Origin: Omphiscola glabra
Lineage: Eukaryota; Mollusca; Gastropoda; Lymnaeidae
Assembly: GCA_964017045.1 (NCBI GenBank)
Contig: OZ024794.1
Coordinates: 22,007,816 to 22,071,815, forward strand
DNA length: 64,000 bases
Direction: 5' to 3'
This document shows, piece after piece, positions 1 through 12,012 of the stretch. The number at the start of each line of letters is the position of its first letter. Positions within the stretch are counted from its first letter, which is position 1. Below the pieces are notes generated by a model, which ran no database searches, was not told the DNA's origin, and saw nothing but the letters and a program-made list of their open reading frames with translations. Position numbers and translations under genes: made by a program.

Positions 1-1832
1 AAAGAATGCGATAACTGTTTGAAGACATAATATATAAAACATTGCTTGACATTACAAATCCAATTTTCCAATTTGGTACACATCGACTATTAAAATGTAT
101 CACGCTCCTTGATTTTACAAAATAATTCCTAATGCTAAAAGAGAAAGTTGAGGAAAACTCTGCTGAAAGTACTTCACGCTGCACGTGAAGAAAATCTGCC
201 TATTGATTCATATTTTGTTCATTAGTATTATCGCAAAAAAAATGTTTTTGGCGTGAGCGTTACGTGGGTCAAATAGTTGCTGAAATTGCGCAGTTGCCTT
301 AAAAAACAATCCCCGAAAGAATTTTTACTTAGAAAGCGCACTTTGCTCTTGGCCCCAATGTTATAATGGAAAATTGTTGGTTTTTTTTGGTTGTTTTTTT
401 TTTAGCGAAATCTTAATGTCTATGCTGATACTTTTACTTGCATTGAATGTTTACAAACATGAAATAAATCTTTTTTAATAAGATCTTTTTTAATGTTTGA
501 CGTGATTTCCACTTTTTTTTTTTAAAGTGTATAACACAAAGATATGCAACTTTCTGTGTTAAATAATGTTGTTCCATAAGAGCACGAATATAACAACGAT
601 CTGATTTCAAGCAAATCTTTTTACACAATACATTCTTGAAACAAGGCTATCGTAATCGGATGAGTCACAATGCCAGAAAGGGAGCTGACTCATGCAGCAC
701 TAAAAGAAAGAGATATAGCACTGCATATTAAACTAAACAAAATTACTAAGAAAAAAAAACACCTTACCCCCGTTATACATTAACACATCTTGTCGGAATA
801 TGGTATAGGGACATTCTATGTCTTACCGGCTAAGTTAATGTAATAACTATCCATGTTAGAAAACTACTCATTCGCGTCAACAATCTTTGGCACGTTGTAA
901 ACTGAACGCGCTAACGTCACTATAATGTACCGTAAGTCCACATCCCCCAGAAAGGTATGCGCTGATGTCACTGCCGTGTGCCATAGACGGATGATGTCAC
1001 CCCAGGTAGCATGTTCCAGAGACTACATCTGCCCGTTAATCTAACGTGGATGGGATTCTCTCTCCCTCTGTTACCGGCTGCTGGCAAAATGCGGGGCCCG
1101 GTGGTAGCATGTACGAGCGTGACGCACAAGTGCGGAGACAAGAGATTTTTCTACCGAACGGCAGCAGATCAACACCGCGTAAGTAGCGGAACTAATAAAG
1201 ACACCAGAATTCAACAAACATAAATATGGCCGGCTTTCATAGGGAAGTGGGCATCAATGATCAACTTAAAAACTTTATGGCAGGCCTGCACAACTCAAAA
1301 TGTAAGGCGGGCCATCATACTTTATGAAAAACTTGTGCGGGTCGAAAGAAAAAAAGACCGGGTGTGGGGAGGGGGGTAAGTAATAAAATACTAATTAGTA
1401 AGAATATTTCGTTACTTACATAATAAATTGAATGTGACACATTGCATCGTTTTTTTTTTTGTTAACACGTTTGTCGTAGTCAGGATATGTATTGGAAATT
1501 GGCTGTTCCCAAGATGTCTTCCAAATGATCATCACTCAAACAGGAGCGTGGCTTGCATTTATTAATGTTCATTATTTAAAATGTCTGTTCAAATATATAA
1601 GTGGTTCCAAACACACTAAAAGTTTGTATAGGAAATTAGTAAAACACAGTAAGGTTAAACCTGAAAAAAAGGAACGCAACAAAACAATGAACGTGTCGGC
1701 AGGAAGCCTTCATCAGCGAACAAACAAAAAAAAACGAATAAAATTTTAAAATATCAAAAATTTCGCAGCTTCTAAGCACTAATGACTTCTTCGTAAGTTT
1801 CAATCTGCATATCGATTTGGGCACAGCTGTGA
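1..1832. other. Left-edge region without supported genes
   Basis: AT-rich with poly-T/poly-A runs; only the 1637-1690 repeat arm is identifiable. Confidence 0.5.
1637..1690. mobile_element. Single arm of the GGAACGCAAC hairpin repeat
   Basis: TTAGTAAAACACAGTAAGGT, then TAAACCTG and AAAAAAAGGAACGCAACAAAAC, matches the left arm at 12440. The opposite arm is absent. Confidence 0.5.
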
Positions 1833-3030
1833 GATAGCACTGCTCCGTGTCATGAATGATTTTCTTTGTGGTGCTGACCGTGGCTATCTGAAAATATTGG
1901 TCCTGTTGGACCTCATTGCTGCTTTTGATGTGATTGGCCTTGAGCTTCTTCTGTCAAGACTTCAGAATGAGGCAGTCATCTCTGGAACTGCACTTCGCTG
2001 GTTTTTTCTTATCTGACTGTCAGGACTCAGCGTATTGTAGTGAAGCGGGAATCTTCCATGGATACTTCCGTTACCTGCGGTTACCAGGGCTCAGTTGTAA
2101 GACATATTCTGTTCTCCATGTACACTAGCCAGCTCAGCAAATTATTGAACGTCATGGTATTTCCCGCAAAATATTTGCGGATGACACAGAACTGACAAGT
2201 GTTTCCGCCCTGATCCCTTGGAGTGTGCTGCTGCTGTTCAGGCTGTCGAGGTCTGCTGTCTTGCTGTGAAAGAATGGATGTCATCAAACAGACTAAAATT
2301 AAATGATACTAAGACTGAGGCATTTATTTGTGGTTCAGACGCCAATCTTCGGGAAGTTGCCATCGCATCAATAAAAGTTGGTGAATCAGAAATCCCTTTG
2401 TACTCCACTGTCCGAGACCGTGGCTTATATATTGACAGTAAACTCAGAATGATTCCACAAATATGTTCTGTGGTCAGGGGATGCTTCTGACATCTGCGCA
2501 CCCTGGATCAGCTGCGTCTTCAACTCAATAAGAGAAAAGCAAGTGCTGTAGCGGTAATTCTGATCCAGTCAAGATTAGATTACTGTAACAGTTGTTTGTG
2601 GGGTTTACCTCAGGACCAAATTCAGAGACTCCAGAAGGTACAAAATACTGCAACACGCATTGTATAGCGGATTAAGAAATCTGGCCACACCACCCCAGTT
2701 CTACGAGATCTCCATTGGGTTCCTGTGAGTGAGCGCATTAACCACAAAATTCTGTCCCTGGCGTACAGCTTCATAGAAGGCTCTGCACCGGAATATCTGA
2801 AAGAACTGATTCATAAACATGTATCCTTAAAGAACCTGCGGTCTTCAAAACAGTCCTTACTGAAAATTCACGCAGTGTGGATGAACACAGAAAAAAGTCT
2901 TACATAGTGCGCTCTTTTGAAGCGATACCGCCAACATTATGGAATAGTTTACCTCAAGCATTGAGGGGTATTGAAAAGGATAAAAATCTTTTTTGTTTAA
3001 ATAGATTTAAGAAAACCAGATCGCAGTGAG
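1833..3030 (+). pseudogene. Degenerate non-LTR retrotransposon (CR1/jockey-type) reverse transcriptase, 3' part
   Basis: Broken frames on the plus strand translate to recognisable RT pieces: LVLLDLIAAFDVIGLELL (the fingers motif usually DLSAAFDT), IFADDTELTS (the FADD catalytic box), LKLNDTKTE, and then the thumb region LDYCNSCLWGLP and LRDLHWVPVSERI. Several stops and frameshifts interrupt it. The 5' end is missing, as usual for truncated LINE copies. The family is inferred from motif order only. Confidence 0.8.
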
Positions 3031-3064
3031 CATGTTAAATGGTGGTGTTTTTTTTATAGGTTTT

Positions 3065-3200
3065 ACTAAAATAAACTACCACAAATGACATCCGAATAGC
3101 ATTGAGCCTAATGGTACCCGGGTGCGAATGGCGGCGCTGCGTTTCTGGGTCCATTTTGACTAATGCTATTCAGATGTCATTTATAGTAGTTTATTTTAGT
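3065..3200. mobile_element. Palindromic MITE, ~38-bp terminal inverted repeats
   Basis: Left end ACTAAAATAAACTACCACAA continuing to AATAGCATT. The right end is its complement with a few mismatches, ending GTTTATTTTAGT. The 136-bp element holds a GC-rich centre (GCGGCGCTGCG). It lies directly after the LINE fragment. The superfamily is unclear and no firm TSD is seen. Confidence 0.6.
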
Positions 3201-3419
3201 TAAAATGAAGAATTAAGTTTACAAACGTATAGTACATTAATTATATTTCATTTGATACCTCATTTGGTCTTACAAAGCAAACAATAATATTTTAAATCGT
3301 TTTTTTTAATCCCAACCTCTCAATTCTGGTACCCGTGTACCAATAGGTGCAGCCTTCCATCTACATTCATAGGAGCCAGAATGATCAATAAATTGATCGT
3401 GGGCCCTTAATATATAGCA

Positions 3420-3506
3420 GAAAATAAGGGGTTTCAGAATTGAGGGGGTGGGGGCGTAAAAATGAAATTCTTGTCCCCGGGAGCCACACACCCAAGCTAC
3501 GCCTCT
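3420..3506. mobile_element. Partial hAT MITE, right end only
   Basis: GGGGTTTCAGAATTGAGG through TTGTCCCCGGGAGCC to GCTACGCCTCTG. It resembles the right half of the 6767-6956 element. No matching left end was found. Confidence 0.45.
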
Positions 3507-5073
3507 GGGCCCTGATATATAAATACACAAAAAGAAGCTACATGAGAACGGTAGCCAACATTTTATTTTTACCTGACAGGCTTATAATGTTTCAAACATA
3601 CAGACCTTTACGATGCTATGTGAAATTAAGCGCACACTGGAAACTAAAATTTAAAAAAAAAGAAAAAGCATTTGAAATCCACATTCTATTTATGTGTATG
3701 TGGCGATCATATAGCATTATCTAGCCACTACACTATGCATTTGATCAAAGATCATATTCTCTTAGTAGTACCTTTCAACCCTCCTTCAAAATAATAATAG
3801 TGCATGTGGGGGGGGGGGGCAGTTGGCGCCAAATCACGTATATCAAAACATTTGACTCCAAACAGGCATGGTTGTTTCAAAGACATACTACACTAACTGG
3901 AATCATCGGGCGCCAGCAAACGGTAAGACATTTTGAGCACCGTGGGAAAATGCAGTTCTGTTTGCGGCATCAACTCACAGGTAAGATAAAAAAATATATA
4001 TTTAAAAAAACACCACGGGGGGGGGGGGGGGGGGGGGAGGGGGTGGGGGTCGATAAAGAAATGATGGTTGAACCTGGGCCAAGAGCAGCAAAAGGGGGGG
4101 AGTTGGCTGGCACGTGGCCCAGTAGGTAGTAACCGATAAGCAAAGGGAGAGAGAAGTGCCTGGAGAACATGATTAGTGGCCAGGTACTTTGGTGAGTGGG
4201 GGGAATTAAAATAATTGAAACTATTTCTCAACAGCTCCTCCGTGCATTCTATTTTTTAAAAAATCTGGGTGTACCTAACTGACTAACGGCTCTTTTCATT
4301 GTTTCATGTTAATTTTTTTTTCTTCAAATTCGATTTACAAACGTGATAGAAGACGGATGCACTTCGTCATGCTCAATTAATTTCACTATAAATGATATGA
4401 AAAAGTATAGCCTTTATAGTTTAAACTATCTGCGCCCCCCCAAAAAATCATTAAAAGATATATAAAATATGCGATCATCCAATAAATAGATTATCAAACT
4501 TTTATAACTTAGAAATAAAACGGTAGAAAAAGCAAACGATAACGCAAAACAAAAACAACGAACACAATGTCCTACATTGGTTTCCCGTCTTGAGACACAA
4601 GTTTCGTGGCTGAAATCAAGGTTGTAAACTTGTACGGCTCCTAACTCCAACATACACACCACGCATGGCCTATTATCCTAGATTCTCTCTTGAATTTGAT
4701 CCTATGGCGAATAACACACTGACAGGGTGACACACTTTAAAAAAAAAAACACTATAAAAATTACTCAAGAGACAACAGTCAACAACAGTTTGAAATGTGT
4801 TCACTTGGTGGGGGTTCATGAATAATTCAGACAACCTGCCTTAAAATTTGTCCCTTTGATATTCCTTCGTATTTTTATTCAAGTTGGCTTTTTTTTTTTG
4901 TCTATTTTAAAATTTGTTAAAATACTCAAGACCTCAGGGTATGAACGTAGATCCATTATCTATCACTTCACTGTACTTGACAGGTACATCCATATTACGA
5001 TGACCACTTTTTTTTTTCCTCCTAAATTTAACAATTTGGGGGAAATTTAATTTAGGTTGCTATCAGCAGCTTA
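3507..5073. other. Intergenic, G-tract bearing
   Basis: No gene seen. It contains a 21-G run at 4017-4037 followed by further G-rich text, and a 9-10 G run near 3808. Confidence 0.5.
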
Positions 5074-5227
5074 CAGTGGCGTAGCGAGCTCAACTCGCGC
5101 CCGGGGCACAATACCTTTTTAGCGCCCCCCCTATTCAAAAACCATACAATATTATAGTAAAATATAACATTTGGCGCCCCTTTGTGAGTAGCACCCGGGG
5201 CATGATGCCCCCCTCACTACGCCACTG
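5074..5227. mobile_element. hAT-like MITE, CAGTGGCGTAG termini (copy A)
   Basis: Starts CAGTGGCGTAGCGAGC and ends CACTACGCCACTG. Flanks GCAGCTTA and GCAGCGTT agree at 6 of 8. It shares its sequence, including TAGCGCCCCCC and GGGGCATGATGCCCCCC, with the 10164 copy. Confidence 0.72.
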
Positions 5228-6766
5228 GCAGCGTTACCTTTGATTTACGATGGTCTGACCTCCCCACCCCCCATCCCCTCACTGAACTCATCATGTTCTC
5301 CAAGTTACCTACTACACGTTTCATCGGGCTGATTTGGCTTCTCATTTCACATGGTAATGGGGTAACTATTACCCGTTCAACTATTCTCTCTGAGCTAGGT
5401 GTAGTTTAATGAAACGCGTATAATCACTCACTGAGCGATAAATCTAAAATATATCATTGCACGATAAAACATAACATCTAATCTTCGCCACAATCAATCG
5501 TGACACCCAGGGTCGTGAGAAGGGGGTGAAGACGGGAATCGCCCAGGGCACCAATATCTGCGGAAGGGGGGGTGTGCTAATATCGGGAGAGGGCGCCAAA
5601 ATCCCCTTTAGATGGCCTTGGTAGTGAATTAAACGCTAAAATCCCATGTCTTTCACAAAGAAAAAAAGGCACCAAAGTAGTCTTTTTACTGGTCGGTCCT
5701 TTTTTTTCTTTTTATTAGGCACGGGTGCATATTTCGGCTTCGCCCCGGGCGCCGCTTTTCCTCGTCACGGCCCTGGTGACATTGGATCAGGTGGAGACCC
5801 TAAACAGACGATACGGGGAAATAAAACGTACAAATTAAGGTACCGGTGTTGACATAAATAGATATAAGCCTAAAACCAACACATATCAGGGAATATTGGC
5901 GGCGCCCCCCCCCCCCCCATTTTTTTCCCGTGGGTTACAAGCTGAATATAATCGTAATCGTCACAATGGTATTGTGTGGGGGGGGGGGGCGTGTGATCCA
6001 ACCATTGGTATTAATTAGATAAGTGCTAACACATTAAAGTATCATATGTAATGCAACACACAGATCTAGGCTGTATCATGATGTCATATTACGCACCCGT
6101 GCCTGTATTTTACTTCCCCCCCAGGAACTTATGCAATAACAACTATGATATTTACTCTTATGAGCTATGACATCATATTCACTATGTTACTGTTCATGTC
6201 TACAGATATGAGACAATGATTAATTTTTTTTGTTTACCTATGATAAAATCTCACCATTTATAACCTATTTCACTTGACGCCTATTCGACAGCCATTTTGT
6301 ACATCTTCCACGGTATGAAACTCAAATATATAAATTGGGGAATAGGTTGGAGGTGGTGGAGGGAGAACCACACGGCTGATTTCGGTGGAAAGTATTCGAC
6401 GCATTGTAGCAAGAGTTCATTTTCTGACTGGGGTCAACAATTAGGATTTTAATACTCTATAATGTAATTTAATTTTATCTTAATCTTGTGTCTGAGAAGA
6501 ACAAAATATATATATACATAATTTTGCGCTAAAAACAGTCGATTCCACTATAACATGGATAAATGGATAACATTGTATCATTAAAGGCCGATGCCCTATC
6601 CATTTTTTGCTCTTCTCCAGCGATTCATCAGCACAACATCATGTAAACCTTTTAAAATAAAATATAAAATGGACTTCCATTGCATGATCAAGCTTAAGAA
6701 AAATAAATAAACTATTTTAAAAAAATAAAGAAAGCAAAAAAAGAAAAAATAAAGAAAGGGGAGTAC
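5228..6766. other. Intergenic, nothing coding
   Basis: C- and G-runs near 5906 and 5979, and GC-rich scraps (CCCCGGGCGCC at 5744) that look like decayed pieces of the CAGTGGCG-type MITEs. No complete element. Confidence 0.4.
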
Positions 6767-6956
6767 CAGAGGCGTAGTGTAGGGGGGGGCAAGGGGGTAC
6801 AGATGTACCCGGGCGCCAGCTAGTTAGGGGCGCCAAAATGTGCTTTGGTATTATTTTATTGATGAAAATAATGGGTTTGAGAGTTGAAAAAAGGAAAAGA
6901 GGGCGCTTTAAAATGAATCTTGTCCCCGGGCGACAAACACTCTAGCTACGCCACTG
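6767..6956. mobile_element. hAT-like MITE with perfect 8-bp TSD GGGAGTAC
   Basis: Begins CAGAGGCGTAGTG and ends GCTACGCCACTG. GGGAGTAC flanks both sides (6759-6766, 6957-6964). It differs internally from the 5074/10164 family, so it is a sister subfamily. Confidence 0.8.
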
Positions 6957-8883
6957 GGGAGTACAGTTCATAAGTAAAGCCTCCAAGATAAGAAATCATA
7001 AAAGGGAAGTTTTAAAATAAAATATGCTGCACCTTAGAATTCAGCGACTCTCAAATCAGAATACAAGCCCCGTAACCAGGAGGCCCAGAAGGAGACCATT
7101 AAGAGTTGAGATTTACGTTTCAAGCATTTAAAGCCGACGTTAAACCACTGCGGGAAATATCGGACTGATTGGGAGATGGACGGACTCGGGTCGAGGCGTC
7201 ACATCGAACTGGTCGAAGTTATTAAAACGACTTTTTTGAGAAACGATCCAAGGGAAGTAAACCTGGGTGTAGGTCACTTTCCCACGGTCTCGCAGACAAC
7301 ACAGGTACGGTACTTGCTGGCAAGTGAAGTAATAACACCTGGCAGCGCCACGGCGTGGGCTTTCTGTTTCCCGTGGACCCCGACATAAGGTAGTTTGGTT
7401 GTTTTAAAATAACTTGGACTGGTCTCGTCATTAGAGGCACAGTGGTATCGTGAGCATCGCGAGTAGATGCACTTGCGGTGGGGGGGGGGGCTCGTTATCG
7501 ACATTAACAACTTGGCCTACACGTAGGTTCAATAGTAGGGGCGTGGCTCGGGCACGTGCTGTGGTAGTCATGCATCTCTTTTTATAGCGGTCGTTACGGC
7601 CAGGAAGCTCTAGGGGCGAATGTGTTGGAGGTGGTTTGGGGGGGGTATTACATATGAGACACAACAAAAAATAAGTCATATTTGTGAGGACACCAAATCA
7701 TGGTGTACACAACGACAGTAAAAGATGCAACGAAGTTAATAAATTTAAGGTGTCAACGACTTAGCGGTGTCACCTTTTTTCTGGGTCCGCCCCTGTGCAG
7801 GGAGAGGCTCTGCTGTGTTATTGGGAATGTTGCATTATTGGGGCTGCGACCAGCTCCATGGTGGGAAATACGGAGATAGTATTTACTGTTGTACTTATAT
7901 ATACTGAGAGAAGTTGTTACTCTCCGAGAAAAGAAACAGCTGTACTTGTATATTCTTAGACAAATTGTTACTCTCCAAGAAAAGAAATGATTGCGTACCA
8001 TGGTAAGACTCAAGCTCCATTTACTTAATACCCTTTGATATGTTTCTTTTTCTTGTTTTTTTTGGTAAGACGTTATTTAAGGTTGATGCCAAACATCATT
8101 TCGATAACAGTAACTTACACACCACCAGCGCCACTCGTGGCAGGCGGAGATTTTTGTCGGCCCCCTTCCGCGAAAAAACCCCACTGAAAATGCCTCAAAC
8201 AAAATTTTTTTGCGTTTAAATCCTTTGTAAAATGTAATATGGAGCTATTAAGGGGGGGGGCTGAAAATTTGACAATACATGCATGCAAGTAACACACTTT
8301 ATAAGAATCCCAATTAGTGCCTCCCTCCCCCAAAGGCTCGCAACCGCACTTCTTTTTTCACGCCCCTGAACTATATTATTATTCTAATGACCCACTTGCT
8401 TTAACACCGCAGATTTATTCCACGAACTATTTCAGATAAACAAAATAAAATATTACGCACCATACACGCTTACTATACTATTTGTTTTTATTTTAAGAAT
8501 ATCATTTAGCGCACTTATCGGGAATTTTATTTCATGAGATCGGCGTCGTCCTATTTCCTTCATCTTTGGGGGTTGGGGTGGAGCTGAAAATTTGAAGAAA
8601 AAAATATGCGTTGTCATCGGCAACGAATATATGTGCCAAGTTTCATCTCGATAGGTTGACGGGAAGTGGATCAATCAGCCGTCCGAAGCGTTTGCCAGCC
8701 AGCCACGAACAAAAGCGTAGTTCATATAAAGGATTTTTTTTTAAAGTGCCACTCAGAGCGGACCACCCCTTCCGCATCATCCCGCTTCCTACTCATAATA
8801 ACGAGGTAAAGACGCCCACATCATTGGTTCACTGTTGTTTGGGCCAAAACGTCTGGACATTATTGATATGTGTACATCTGAAT
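6957..8883. other. Intergenic, probably decayed repeats
   Basis: Two related snippets, GGGGGGGGCTGAAAATTTGA (8251) and GGTGGAGCTGAAAATTTGA (8577), suggest an unidentified repeat family. No coding region supported. Confidence 0.35.
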
Positions 8884-9167
8884 GGTTACCGGAAATTTGA
8901 TCGAACGAAATTTCGTCGACGGAAAATTGATCGACGTAAATTTGGTCGAATCTTTTTTTCAGTTCACACGTTAAAATTTTCGTCAAATTTCTTTTTGAAC
9001 GCACTGTACTATACAGTAAAACAAAATAATGCGTTCAAAAAGAAATTTGTGTCAATATTTTAACGTGTAAACTAAAAAAAAAGATTCGACCAAATTTCCG
9101 TTCGATCAAATTTCCGTCGATCAATTTTCCGTCGACGAAATTTCTTTCGATCAAATTTCCGGATACG
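8884..9167. mobile_element. Foldback MITE, Mutator-like, copy 1
   Basis: GGTTACCGGAAATTTGATCG at the left; the complement CAAATTTCCGGATACG at the right. The arms run about 130 bp, with repeated GTCGACGGAAAATTGATCG-type words and a short AT-rich loop. Exact 9-bp TSD CATCTGAAT at 8875-8883 and 9168-9176. Confidence 0.8.
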
Positions 9168-9176
9168 CATCTGAAT

Positions 9177-9972
9177 AGATAGAGCGAATGTAACCAAACC
9201 AATTATTCATTTTCTATCTGTAAACAAGATTTTCGTCTTAGGCACAACACTGTAACATGCACCAAGACAGTTGGGAAATCACACGGCGAAGGATGAAAAA
9301 AAAAGACAAGGACATTTGAATCGAACTGTATGACGTTGTCATAGAAAATAACAAAATGGGGCGGCCGCAGACAGTATATTGTGCTGAACAGCATACTTAT
9401 AATTAAACTAGTTTGTTCAACCCAAATTAAAAAAAAAGAAAGATCTATTCTGTCATATCCCACAATGTGAAATAATTTCTACTCATCAAGCTACGGGTTT
9501 CTCTCATGAAGTCTATAACGTGCTCGCCCTCCTCCGACTCTGATCTACTGAGAGTGAGAGACATCAAAGGGGTTTATAGAACTAATACATCTGATCACTG
9601 GGCTCTTAATAACGAGGTATAGACGCCCACGTCACCTGGGCTCTTCTCCAAGAGAAACAAAGCGCACGGCTCAACATCACAGCCAGGACGAAAAACCAAC
9701 CAACTTATCAAGAGGCTCTTTGTTTCCCAACTTGATGGTAAAGAAAAAAAAAAAAAGGAAAAGTGGTTAAACAAATCTACCGATAGTCGTGGATGCAGCA
9801 AGGGCGGCATAAGATAGAATACTGAAGAAACACAGCTATATGACATTAAAATACTTTACTTACCGAGGGTTTTTTTTTCTCTTCTATTCTCTAATTAACA
9901 AAAAAAGACGTCAAAATTTAGAAAAACACCAGGACTATTGAATGAGAACCTAATGAGAAACATTTAATATTT
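9177..9972. other. Intergenic, nothing recognised
   Basis: AT-rich; a short ATAACGAGGTA(A/T)AGACGCCCAC phrase occurs here (9609) and at 8799, so a dispersed repeat fragment may be present. Confidence 0.35.
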
Positions 9973-10126
9973 ACAACTACCCATAGCTGCCCGGTCAGCT
10001 GATCATTTAAATTCATCTACAACTACCCATAGCTGCCCGGTCATTTAAATTAATCTATAACTACCCATAGTTGCCCGGTCATTTAAATTCATCTACAACT
10101 ACCCATAGCTGCCCGGTCAGCTTATC
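9973..10126. repeat. Minisatellite, ~40-47 bp unit, about 4 copies
   Basis: The unit ACAACTACCCATAGCTGCCC + GGTCA + ATTTAAATTCATCT recurs four times with a 6-bp variable insert (GCTGAT). Confidence 0.85.
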
Positions 10127-10163
10127 ACCCCCTCCCCCACTTTTGAAAGGGAGATTAGCTGAC

Positions 10164-10351
10164 CAGTGGCGTAGCGAGCTTAACTCGCGCCCGGGGCACA
10201 ATACCTTTTTAGCGCCCCCCCCAAAACCTTTTTAGCGCCCCCCCTATTAGAAAACCATACAATATTATAGTAAAATATACCATTTGGCGCCCCTTTCTGA
10301 GTAGCGCCCGGGGCATGATGCCCCCCTTGCCCCCCCCTCACTACGCCACTG
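10164..10351. mobile_element. hAT-like MITE, CAGTGGCGTAG termini (copy B)
   Basis: Same family as copy A, with an internal partial duplication of the AGCGCCCCCC segment. Flanks TAGCTGAC and CAGCTGAC form a 7/8 TSD. Confidence 0.75.
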
Positions 10352-10739
10352 CAGCTGACCAGGAACCGATGAATTCTTCAATAATTAAAACACCTTGTAC
10401 TTCCAGTCAGCGCTGGAGGAGGCACGTGTATAGGGGGCTCCAACGCTTTTTAGTAGCCTCTCGACAAGAAATCCAATCATTTGGGGGGGGGGGGGCAGTG
10501 GTGGGGACTGTTTGATCTTCACCGTGTCTGTAAGAACGGGGGGTATTGTAGGAAGAGTGCCGTCGTGTGACTTTTTGGGAGCCCCTGTCATTTTTCGTTT
10601 AACCCCACCCCTCAGTCCCTGCATTGATAGTTGCATTTTTTCCCCTCGTTACAACTTTGGGCCCCTAAATATATCCGAAGCGTCACCCCATTTTTTTTTT
10701 TGCAGTCGCAGGGGTTGCTGTCCTCACGCGGTGGCTCGG

Positions 10740-11247
10740 ATAGTTGGTCCTACTGATGGACAACTTGCTCATATCAAGGTTTTGAATTATGCTCAAATAG
10801 TTGGTCCTACTGATGGACAACTTGCTCATATCAAGGTTTTGAATTATGCTCAGATAGTTGGTCCTACTGATGGACAACTTGCTCATATCAAGGTTTTGAA
10901 TTATGCTCAGATAGTTGGTCCTACTGATGGACAACTTGCTCATATCAAGGTTTTGAATTATGCTCAGGTAGTTGGTCCTACTGATGGACAACTTGCTCAT
11001 ATCAAGGTTTTGAATTATGCTCAGGTAGTTGGTCCTACTGATGGACAACTTGCTCATATCAAGGTTTTGAATTATGCTCAGATAGTTGGTCCTACTGATG
11101 GACAACTTGCTCATATCAAGGTTTTGAATTATGCTCAGATAGTTGGTCCTACTGATGGACAACTTGCTCATATCAAGGTTTTGAATTATGCTCAGGTAGT
11201 TGGTCCTACTGATGGACAACTTGCTCATATCAAGGTTTTGAATTATG
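10740..11247. repeat. 57-bp minisatellite, 9 nearly identical copies
   Basis: The unit begins ATAGTTGGTCCTACTGATGG and ends AATTATGCTCAG. 57 is divisible by 3, so the array is open in two directions and would read IVGPTDGQLAHIKVLNYAQ on the plus strand. The only visible differences are A/G and A/C changes at the junctions, implying recent amplification or homogenisation. A poly-T stretch with TTTTTGCAG precedes it. Confidence 0.92.
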
Positions 11248-11720
11248 GGGAGACAAGAAGATAACAAGGGCCGTGGAAGCAACACAAGTCGTCAACTTGT
11301 TCGTAGTCGGTAAGTTTCCATAAAGGCGCCCCGGGTGGTGGATAGATATGGCGGGTACCAATGAAATAAAATACCTGGGGTGGACCAAAATCAGAACCAA
11401 CTGCCATGTAGGAAGTGGAGGAATCCACAAAGGCTAGTGATCTGACACAAAACAAAGACAGCTACCCTGAGAGCTGTAAGGGAATTCCCCCCCCCCCCCC
11501 CCCAAACACCGATGGCTGGGTGCAATACTGACGACCCTGTCACATAACAAATCCAATGTTACGAATGCCTAGTCACTAAGGAAAAAACGGACTGATATTT
11601 CAGGATTTCGACCTACGCCTGGACAAGGAAATGTGTTTTGGATGGCGACCTAGCTGAGTCTACACAGAGCAGGAGCGTGGGCCCGCCTGAGTGACGAATT
11701 GATTTTAAAAAAAAAAACCC

Positions 11721-12003
11721 GTATTCGGAAATTTGATCGAAAGAAATTTGGTCGACGGAAAATTGGTCGAATCATTGTTTTTTTTTATACGTTAAAATTT
11801 TGCGTCAAATTTCTTTTTGAACGCATTATTTTGTTTTACTATATAGTATAGTGCGTTCAAAAAAGAAATTTGACGAAAATGTTAACGTCTCGACTGAAAA
11901 AAGATTCGACCAAATTTCCGTTCGATCAAATTACCGTTCGATGAAATTACCGTCGATCAATTTTCCGTCGACGAAATTTCTTTCGATCAAATTTCCGGTA
12001 ACC
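11721..12003. mobile_element. Foldback MITE, Mutator-like, copy 2 (opposite orientation)
   Basis: Starts GTATTCGGAAATTTGATCG and ends AAATTTCCGGTAACC. Flanked by AAAAAACCC on both sides (9 bp); because a poly-A run precedes it the left end could shift by one base. Confidence 0.78.
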
Positions 12004-12012
12004 AAAAAACCC

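Noticed and set aside
4426..4662. 78-codon minus-strand frame at 4.4-4.7 kb
   Set aside because: Hydrophobic, low complexity, no splice context or family motif.
10512..11264. 250-codon plus-strand frame and 200-codon minus-strand frame
   Set aside because: Produced by the 57-bp tandem repeat; the non-repeat part shows no motif.
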